Program-made: the position numbers and the translations under genes
Assembly: GCA_045580485.1 (NCBI GenBank)
Contig: JAZNNW010000065.1
Location: 1 to 14,954, forward strand
Source of the DNA: Avoscillospira sp045580485
GTDB lineage: Bacteria; Bacillota; Clostridia; Oscillospirales; Oscillospiraceae
Reading direction: 5' to 3'
Length of the DNA stretch: 14,954 bases
Notes under the pieces: generated by a model
What the model was told of the DNA's origin: nothing
The model's database searches: none
Seen by the model: the letters and a program-made list of their open reading frames with translations, nothing else
Part shown: piece by piece, positions 1 to 4,675 of the stretch
Numbering within the stretch: the first letter of the stretch is position 1
Layout: every line of letters begins with the position of its first letter

Positions 1-219
1 AATGCCCTCATCCGTGTAGACCTTTACGAACTCCCAATCATCACGCTTTTTAATGTAATTGGTGTAATAATCAATCTGTGCCTCATAGCTGGTGAACTGT
101 TCATCGCTGTCAGTAGAAACACGAGCGTAGGCAGCAACGCGCCGTCTCTGTATGGAGGCAGTCGGCAATGCTGTAAATTTATCCCTTGTGGCAGGGATGA
201 CCGTTATCTGTCTTGCCAT
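1..219 (-). CDS. Second serine recombinase, N-terminal part (cut by window edge)
   Basis: The 73 visible codons start with ATG at 217-219 and run off the left edge. They encode a serine-recombinase catalytic N-terminus: a basic lead-in, then VAAYARVSTDSDEQ with the nucleophile serine in the YARVS motif (about residue 36), and a helix ending in DWEFVKVYTDEGI. In this family the serine attacks DNA and forms a 5'-phosphoserine link during site-specific recombination. The ATG overlaps the TAA of the preceding recombinase by one base (TAATG), and AGGAG inside the end of that gene lies 9 nt upstream, so translation is probably coupled. The sequence is related to, but clearly different from, its neighbour, so this is not a recent duplication. 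The two enzymes may act as a pair or on different sites; the missing C-terminus would be needed to judge whether it is full length. Confidence 0.9.
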   Translation of the reverse strand, partial: MARQITVIPATRDKFTALPTASIQRRRVAAYARVSTDSDEQFTSYEAQIDYYTNYIKKRDDWEFVKVYTDEGI

Positions 220-1493
220 TATGCTTGGCTCCTTTCACGGGCTTTTTGTCTTGCTTTTTCTCTCATTTCGGGGGTCCAGGACGTTGCCCTGGAGCGGTCT
301 TTCCAAATGCGTGTCAGCGTTGTGCCGTCCGTCAAATAGAAGTGGAGAGTGTTATTGTCGGCAGCAGGTATGGTTTCGACAGCACCCATGCCGCCGGGGA
401 TTTCATCAACTAAGGCATCCAGGATGGATTCTGGAATCTGCTTTGCAGAGCAGAATGCTTTGCCCCTGGTGTTGAATGTTGCGCATATCCAAACGATCTG
501 CGTTTTGGTGGTCTTTCTGCGGTAGCACTTACCGCATTTGGCGCAGACGATTTTTCCGCTGTAGGGGTAACGATTGATAGTAGAAGTCTTGGGTGCGTAC
601 TGCTTGGAACGGCGCTCAATCTCCATTTGAACTGCCATAAAGGTGTCCATATCAATGATGGCTTCGTGGGTCCCTTCTGCATGGTATTTGGGTAGTTGCC
701 CCTCATTGATGATGGTCTTTTTGGTGATGTGGTTCTCACGGAAGGTTTTCTGCAGGATGAGGTTTCCAGTGTAATTGTAGTTCCGCAGCATCTTCTGTAG
801 CGTGTTCGGATGCCACCGTTCACCTCGACGGGTCTTTATGCCATCAGCATCCAGGCGCTTGGCAATCAAGGAAACTCCGGCGCCACCAAGGTATTCTGCA
901 AAAATCCGCTGTACGACTGTTGCCTCCTCCGGCACAATTTCATATTTGCCTTTGATTAGGCGGTATCCAAAGATGACCCCGTTCCAAGGCAGTCCTTCTT
1001 CGAAGTTCTTTTTGATGCGCCACTTCTGATTTTCACTTGCGGATCGGCTTTCCTCCTGTGCGTAGGATGCAAGGATGGTTAGCATCAATTCGCCATCGGC
1101 GCTCATTGTGTGAATGTTCTGCTCCTCAAAATAAATGTCCACCCCCAACACTTTCAGCATACGGACGGTCTCAAGGAGCGTCACCGTATTGCGGGCAAAG
1201 CGGGAGATGGACTTGGTAATGATCATATCAACTTTTCCAGCTCGGCAGTCAGCAATCAGCCTTTGGAAGTCAGCACGATTTTCCTTAGTGCCTGTCGTGG
1301 CCTCATCAGCGTAAACGCCTACAAACTGCCATCCGTCCTCGCGTTGGATCAGAGCGTTGTAGTAGCTGACCTGCGCCGACAAGGAGTGGAGCATTGCATC
1401 CTTGCCAGACGACACACGAGCGTAGGCTGCGACCTTTTTCTTGCTTTCCAGCTTTGGCAGATAGTTGATTTGTGTTACAGTCTTTGACATCAT
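219..1493 (-). CDS. Serine recombinase (putative phage integrase)
   Basis: A 424-residue recombinase with the expected domain order. The resolvase-like catalytic domain (about 20-165) has YARVS with S28 as nucleophile and SISRFARN with R98 and R101 as likely active-site arginines. The recombinase DNA-binding domain spans about 170-300. A zinc-ribbon region follows with C317-X2-C320 and C337 and C348. A short basic tail (about 395-424) ends the protein. Large serine recombinases integrate and excise prophages, and its place after the lysis module fits an integrase; that role is inferred. It is shorter than classic phage integrases of about 450-600 residues but has all domains. The start is two consecutive ATGs: AGGAGG lies 4 nt from the first and 7 nt from the second, so the second (1488-1490) may be the real one. 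The first ATG overlaps the upstream stop as ATGA. Confidence 0.95.
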   Translation of the reverse strand: MMSKTVTQINYLPKLESKKKVAAYARVSSGKDAMLHSLSAQVSYYNALIQREDGWQFVGVYADEATTGTKENRADFQRLIADCRAGKVDMIITKSISRFARNTVTLLETVRMLKVLGVDIYFEEQNIHTMSADGELMLTILASYAQEESRSASENQKWRIKKNFEEGLPWNGVIFGYRLIKGKYEIVPEEATVVQRIFAEYLGGAGVSLIAKRLDADGIKTRRGERWHPNTLQKMLRNYNYTGNLILQKTFRENHITKKTIINEGQLPKYHAEGTHEAIIDMDTFMAVQMEIERRSKQYAPKTSTINRYPYSGKIVCAKCGKCYRRKTTKTQIVWICATFNTRGKAFCSAKQIPESILDALVDEIPGGMGAVETIPAADNNTLHFYLTDGTTLTRIWKDRSRATSWTPEMREKARQKARERSQA

Positions 1494-1711
1494 ACCACCT
1501 CCTTTTCAGTGTCCATATTACCGTCAAAGGGGGTATTTATCCAGTCAATATCCCGATATAAACTGCCGAAATTGATACCATATTTTTCGCACATTTTTGT
1601 CTCAATTTTGGTGTATTCTTCGTCAGAAATCAGCCCTTTTGACCGCATCAGCCGAGCCTGCGCCATTGCCGACTTATAGCCCAACAGAGCCTCAAAAATC
1701 TTACTGTCCAT
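1490..1711 (-). CDS. Small SHOCT-like protein of the recombinase operon
   Basis: This 73-residue protein has a central motif (about 17-45) containing ARLMRSKGLISDEEYTKIE and CEKYGI, which resembles the SHOCT (short C-terminal) domain: a helix, a G-L-I-(S/T)-xEE-(Y/F) turn and a second helix. The C-terminal part holds SLYRDIDWI. I chose ATG 1709-1711 because homology-like sequence begins there and it overlaps the upstream stop by 11 nt; the frame stays open further upstream, but there it only reads through the previous gene. The ribosome binding site is weak (GTGGTGGG), so translation probably depends on coupling. The stop overlaps the recombinase start. SHOCT domains are often involved in oligomerisation or nucleic-acid-associated functions, but the role here is unknown. 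An accessory or directionality factor for the recombinases is possible but unproven. Confidence 0.75.
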   Translation of the reverse strand: MDSKIFEALLGYKSAMAQARLMRSKGLISDEEYTKIETKMCEKYGINFGSLYRDIDWINTPFDGNMDTEKEVV

Positions 1712-2093
1712 AACGCCCACCACTTTCTCTGTAGCATTTCTGGGAGCAGTATTTTCGGTTTGCTCCACCGTAATCCGTGAAAGGTTTTCCGCACGTAAGG
1801 CAGATGTGTGGAATAATTTTTGTGCTGACACGATCCCTACGATGTTTGTTCCACCAGGTCTGTTTGCAATGGTCGGAGCAGAATAGCCGAGGTCTTGCTC
1901 CTGGGGTGTTGGTCAGTTCACCGCCGCAGTTCTTGCAGACAGGCTTGCTTGGTGTACGGTCACCCATCAAACCAATTTTTCGGCAATAGGTCTTTATGGT
2001 ACTTTGTGGGATGCCCAGGGCATCGGAAATAGCTGCATAGGTGGCGTGCTGCTGGCGCATGGCCACGATCTGCTTTTTCTGTAAATCCGTCAT
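1701..2093 (-). CDS. HTH protein with two cysteine-pair zinc modules
   Basis: A 130-residue putative DNA-binding protein. Residues 1-42 form a helix-turn-helix (IVAMRQQ...TYAAISDALGIPQSTIKTYCRK) of the resolvase/sigma-like kind. Two copies of a cysteine module follow: C53-X2-C56 with C72-X3-C76, and C98-X2-C101 with C116-X3-C120. The second ends with a KYCSQKC pattern typical of small treble-clef or FCS-like zinc fingers. It is the first gene of the recombinase cassette and has a strong AAGGAGG 7 nt before ATG 2091-2093. It overlaps the next gene by 11 nt. Its likely role is to bind DNA as a regulator of the cassette or as a partner of recombination; neither is shown by the sequence. The HTH and zinc-site calls are firm, the function is not. 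Confidence 0.85.
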   Translation of the reverse strand: MTDLQKKQIVAMRQQHATYAAISDALGIPQSTIKTYCRKIGLMGDRTPSKPVCKNCGGELTNTPGARPRLFCSDHCKQTWWNKHRRDRVSTKIIPHICLTCGKPFTDYGGANRKYCSQKCYRESGGRYGQ

Positions 2094-2100
2094 AGCGGGT

Positions 2101-2127
2101 CCTCCTTCTGAGGAGGTCTCTCCTCAG
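2101..2127 (-). promoter_or_regulatory. Alternative hairpins at the Shine-Dalgarno of the recombinase operon
   Basis: On the minus strand, CTGAGGAG (2120-2127) pairs perfectly with CTCCTCAG (2108-2115) around a 4-nt loop. An overlapping hairpin pairs CCTCCT (2111-2116) with AGGAGG (2101-2106) around the loop CAGA, and this second hairpin buries the Shine-Dalgarno AAGGAGG (2101-2107) of the HTH gene. Because they share bases the two cannot form together: the first leaves the ribosome site free, the second hides it. An upstream CTCCTTC (2142-2148) could also pair with GAAGGAG at 2102-2108. Whether this works as a switch is inference; the longer, earlier-transcribed hairpin would favour the open state by default. 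Confidence 0.5.
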
Positions 2128-2179
2128 TGCCAAATGGAAACGAAGGAGCCGTTTCGGAAAAAACACGGCAACTTTTTGC

Positions 2180-2222
2180 AAAAAAATAAAGCCCACCGCT
2201 CCGCAGATGGAACGATGGGCTT
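2180..2222 (-). terminator. Rho-independent terminator of the tail-lysis operon
   Basis: Five bases after the endolysin stop, the minus strand forms a 14-bp stem: arm AAGCCCATCGTTCC (2209-2222), loop ATCTGC, arm GGAGCGGTGGGCTT (2189-2202), with two G-U pairs and no mismatch. It is followed by TTATTTTTTT (2180-2188 region). The T-tract is on one side only, so it ends minus-strand late transcription and separates the late genes from the recombinase cassette. Confidence 0.9.
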
Positions 2223-2227
2223 CGTGC

Positions 2228-3661
2228 TTAGTTGGGGATTTTCAGTTTCCAACCGCTGTAGATAACATTGGAGGTCAGTCCGTTGAGAGTCTTAATTTCC
2301 GGATAACGGGAGCCGTTACCAAGATACTTCTGGGCGATATCCCAGAGAGTGTCACCCTTGACCACAGTATGGACCCGATAAGTCTCCTCAACAGGGTAGA
2401 TGGCGACACCGTCATTCGTGAAAACGAAGGTGCCGGGGTGCTTGTCCACAGCCGCCTTTGCATTCTTCAGAACACGGTAAGCGCCAACCTGGGACTTGCT
2501 GTCCTTCCATGCCTTACGGACGCGGTAATAGCCGGTGGTCAGCTTTTCGGGGTATTCAATGGTGGCATAACGGTCATAGTAGGTCTGACCGTAAGATGCC
2601 CGTTTTGCCTGGACAGTCTCTCCCTGGTCCGCGGGGCGCTCATACTTGGTCAGCACAGCGGTGGATGCTTCCGAGATGGAAGTGGCTGATTTCAGCGTGG
2701 CGAGAACACCCTTGTAGCTTTCGGTCAGTTCTTTACAAATGAAGTCAAGCTGCACAGAAAGGTCACCAATGGATTTGCCCTGGGACTTGGCAAACTCCAG
2801 GAGTGCCTGCTTGCGAGACCAGTATGTCCATTGAGCCAGACCGTACCCAGCAGAATCCTTCACAAAGTTGTCATAGGAACCATTGTCCACAGCCTCTGTG
2901 TAGGCTGTATCGGTGTAACCCAGTTTCTTTTCGTAGGTGTTCTGCAAATTGGTGGGCTTGAGACTGGACTCAGCGTACAGGTTGCCCATCAAGCCTGCGG
3001 TGCCGTAGGCGTTGCCGATCTTGCCGTAAAGATAGTCCCAGATGGTCTTTTCCACGGAAGGGGTATCCTGCGGCTTTTCTGCCGGAGCGGAGTTTGTTCC
3101 GGCAGAAAGCAGCGCTTTCACATCAGCACGGAAGGTATCCATGCTTTTGCCGTGTTTGGGGAACCAGTGCATGACATCGCCGTGATTGGATGCGATACCA
3201 CGCTTGTATCCCTCGGAGTGGCAGATGATATCCTTTTCGGTCAGTCCGAACTCCTTGCAGAGATACGCACAAAGTTCAACGGCCTCCTGATACACCTTCT
3301 TGAAATAGGTGCCATCAGCGAGGCCGTCCTCACAGATTTCAAAACCGATATGGGTGTTGTTTGCAGAACCACCGGCGTGCCAACCACGGTGATCCCAAGG
3401 CAGGGTTTGGTATGTTGCGATAGTGCCGTCCTTCAGCTTCCCGACGAAACCGTGAACGCAAACCTCTCTGCCGCCGGGATGGTAGGTGTTCCAGTGATTT
3501 CCGTACTGGTTCTCACCGAGCAGACCGTCATCGGGACCGACATAACGCTTGAGGTTGGGGTTATTGGCACCAGTGGAGTGTACCATGATACCCTTGACGG
3601 TAATTTTGCGACCTGCCTTATAGCAGGCGTTTTCGGTCAAAATCAACTTATGCAGATTCAT
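2228..3661 (-). CDS. Endolysin: Amidase_2 + tail-tip-lysozyme-like + LysM
   Basis: A 477-residue peptidoglycan hydrolase with several parts. Residues 20-180 match the Amidase_2 (N-acetylmuramoyl-L-alanine amidase) fold: IMVHST gives a zinc-ligand candidate H28, IGFEICED gives E108, and the ICHSEGYKRG...NHGDVMHWFPKHG stretch supplies H148, H160 and D162 as further ligand or catalytic candidates. Residues 203-365 resemble the phage tail-tip lysozyme family: GLMGNLYAESSLKPTN (E231 the likely acid) and GYGLAQW. Residues about 378-424 (GYYRVRKAW...) look like a SPOR-type or other wall-binding segment. Residues 428-477 are a LysM domain (VVKGDTLWDIAQKYLG). No signal peptide is visible, so release probably depends on the holin upstream. 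Its ATG lies inside the holin gene (14-nt overlap), with AGGAGG 9 nt before it. Two catalytic domains suggest cleavage of two different peptidoglycan bonds. Confidence 0.93.
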   Translation of the reverse strand: MNLHKLILTENACYKAGRKITVKGIMVHSTGANNPNLKRYVGPDDGLLGENQYGNHWNTYHPGGREVCVHGFVGKLKDGTIATYQTLPWDHRGWHAGGSANNTHIGFEICEDGLADGTYFKKVYQEAVELCAYLCKEFGLTEKDIICHSEGYKRGIASNHGDVMHWFPKHGKSMDTFRADVKALLSAGTNSAPAEKPQDTPSVEKTIWDYLYGKIGNAYGTAGLMGNLYAESSLKPTNLQNTYEKKLGYTDTAYTEAVDNGSYDNFVKDSAGYGLAQWTYWSRKQALLEFAKSQGKSIGDLSVQLDFICKELTESYKGVLATLKSATSISEASTAVLTKYERPADQGETVQAKRASYGQTYYDRYATIEYPEKLTTGYYRVRKAWKDSKSQVGAYRVLKNAKAAVDKHPGTFVFTNDGVAIYPVEETYRVHTVVKGDTLWDIAQKYLGNGSRYPEIKTLNGLTSNVIYSGWKLKIPN

Positions 3662-3959
3662 TATCAGTTACCTCCTTCTTAGTCGTAGTGCCAGCGGAGA
3701 GCTGCTTGACCACCTGGTTGGTACCAGTGGCAGACAGACCGCTTGCAGCGCCGAGAACGATAGCAACGAGGATATTCTCCGTCCCCATAGTGCCGGGAAC
3801 AAAGTAGAATGCGACCACACCGCAGATGCCGCCCAGGATGCAGGCGATCAGCGGAATAAAACGCTTGAACTTCTCGTCACCGCCCATGGCGGTCTTGGTA
3901 ATGTCGATGATGGTGTACACGATGGCAGCCAGTGCGGGGATTACGGTAATGTCAGTCAT
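3648..3959 (-). CDS. Phage holin
   Basis: A 103-residue membrane protein. Hydrophobic segments lie at about 5-20 (VIPALAAIVYTIIDI), 35-55 (FIPLIACILGGICGVVAFYF) and 62-80 (ILVAIVLGAASGLSATGTNQ), followed by a charged cytosolic tail with KKE and DNE. Size, topology, the GTNQ end of the last segment and the place directly before an endolysin fit small phage holins, which open the membrane to release the lysin; I would place it in the Hol44/superfamily V-like group, but that subfamily call is uncertain. I chose ATG 3957-3959 because AAGGAGG lies about 8 nt upstream and the holin-like sequence begins there; an in-frame ATG further upstream only reads through the previous gene. The codons for KKEV near the end also carry the endolysin ribosome binding site. 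Confidence 0.88.
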   Translation of the reverse strand: MTDITVIPALAAIVYTIIDITKTAMGGDEKFKRFIPLIACILGGICGVVAFYFVPGTMGTENILVAIVLGAASGLSATGTNQVVKQLSAGTTTKKEVTDNESA

Positions 3960-3975
3960 AATAAATTCCTCCTTC

Positions 3976-4230
3976 TTATTTGTGGGCTTGTTTGTTAAGG
4001 TGGGTTTCAATCTGCTCAATAGCAGCGGTAACGGGGCCATTACAGCCCTGCTCATGCAGACCCATTAGGCAAGCAAGAATACCCTGGGTCAGGACGGTCT
4101 GCTCTTCCTTGATGGCCTTGATGTCTTTGTCCTGCTTTTCCTGCTTCAAGAACCATTTGTGTACGGCAAAGATGGCGCCAAAAACGACACCGAGAGCAGT
4201 AATCGTTGCCGCAAGGGTTGTGAGATCCAT
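3976..4230 (-). CDS. Small one-TM protein of the lysis cassette
   Basis: This 84-residue protein has a hydrophobic N-terminal segment (about 4-26, TLAATITALGVVFGAIFAVHKWF), a charged helical region likely to coil (KQEKQDKDIKAIKEEQ, 29-44) and a C-terminal part with LMGLHEQGCNGPVT (56-69) and a helix ending in NKQAHK. AGGAGG lies 8 nt before ATG 4228-4230, and the holin starts 17 nt after its stop. Single-TM, coiled proteins next to holins are known in Gram-positive phages (XhlA-like accessory lysis proteins are one example), but I do not see a clear match to that family. Possible roles are a second holin, antiholin or accessory lysis factor; all are inferred from position and topology. Confidence 0.8.
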   Translation of the reverse strand: MDLTTLAATITALGVVFGAIFAVHKWFLKQEKQDKDIKAIKEEQTVLTQGILACLMGLHEQGCNGPVTAAIEQIETHLNKQAHK

Positions 4231-4248
4231 TGCTCTTTCCTCCTGAAA

Positions 4249-4266
4249 TTCATATTTTTATATGAA
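4249..4266 (-). repeat. AT-rich perfect inverted repeat before the lysis cassette
   Basis: Arms TTCATAT and ATATGAA, 7 bp each, surround a 4-nt loop. It ends 4 nt upstream of the AGGAGG of the one-TM gene. It could be a weak mRNA hairpin near the ribosome site or a binding site in DNA; nothing in the sequence decides this. Confidence 0.5.
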
Positions 4267-4293
4267 AATAGGCACCCCAGCGGAGTGCCTCAA
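4265..4293 (-). promoter_or_regulatory. Candidate sigma-70-type promoter for the lysis genes
   Basis: On the minus strand TTGAGG (4288-4293) and TATTTT (4265-4270) are separated by exactly 17 bases. Each hexamer matches the consensus at 4 of 6 positions. It would allow expression of the lysis genes apart from the tail genes. It overlaps a hairpin that could instead act as a weak terminator, so the call is tentative. Confidence 0.3.
4270..4290 (-). terminator. Possible weak terminator or attenuator between tail and lysis genes
   Basis: Seven bases after the stop of the 122-residue gene, AGGCACTCC pairs with GGGGTGCCT over a 3-nt loop (9 bp, one G-U pair), followed by ATTTTC. The T-run is short, so read-through is likely. 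It may reduce rather than stop transcription into the lysis genes. Confidence 0.4.
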
Positions 4294-4297
4294 TTCC

Positions 4298-4666
4298 TTA
4301 TTCCAACCATGCCGGTCTCACCGGCACGACCATTGTTTCCGTGACATTGAGCCACGCTTTATACCATTGGCGCAGTTCCAGCAGTTGGGCAATGGAAACG
4401 CCCTCGTACCAAAGCTGTCCACGGTTGATAACAGAAAAGCACTCCGTTTCCCGGCGCAGTCGGAACTCTGCCTTCTTTGCCTCGGTTTGGAGTGCTTCAT
4501 CATATTCGCTGTCAAAGGCGGCATTACCGTCACGCACCTGGTAAGCGGAGAAATGCTCTTGGAAATGAGCAATGTCCTCTGGGTCGGGTAAATCAATGCC
4601 GTCCACCAGATTGCCCACCAGTGCGTAGCTGATAATAAAGCCTTTGGCATCTAATAATGCTTTCAT
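4298..4666 (-). CDS. Small phage protein between tail fibre and lysis genes
   Basis: A 122-residue protein with no membrane segment. Its N-terminus (MKALLDAKGFIISYALVGNL) reads like a short beta-rich domain. The middle (about 35-75) is a charged helix, with many E, A and K residues and ending in KKAEFRLRRE. The C-terminus holds INRGQLWYEG, LLELRQWYKAWLNVTE and VVPVRPAWL. The W-Y-x-A-W-L and P-x-x-P-x-W-L end resembles a conserved protein often found after tail fibres in Clostridia prophages, but I know no assigned function. Its location directly after the fibre gene would fit a fibre assembly chaperone or small tail component. GGAGGGG, starting at the stop of the fibre gene, serves as its ribosome site. 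Confidence 0.75.
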   Translation of the reverse strand: MKALLDAKGFIISYALVGNLVDGIDLPDPEDIAHFQEHFSAYQVRDGNAAFDSEYDEALQTEAKKAEFRLRRETECFSVINRGQLWYEGVSIAQLLELRQWYKAWLNVTETMVVPVRPAWLE

Positions 4667-4675
4667 AGCCCCTCC

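Noticed and set aside
1..219. Attachment site at the left edge
   Set aside because: The edge falls inside a recombinase gene; the site, if on this side, is outside the window.
1712..1831. Upstream start giving a 113-residue version of the SHOCT-like protein
   Set aside because: The extension overlaps the zinc-module part of the HTH gene in another frame; domain-like sequence begins only at ATG 1709-1711.
2148..2169. Hairpin GCCGT...ACGGC upstream of the recombinase leader
   Set aside because: Only five clean base pairs with a bulge, and no T-run or overlap with a start; not distinguishable from chance.
2131..2188. Promoter for the recombinase operon
   Set aside because: TTGCAA and TTGCCG occur but no -10 hexamer lies 16-18 nt further on; no promoter could be supported.
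3960..4055. Upstream start giving a 135-residue holin
   Set aside because: The added residues only read through the end of the one-TM gene in another frame; ATG 3957-3959 has a strong ribosome site at good spacing.
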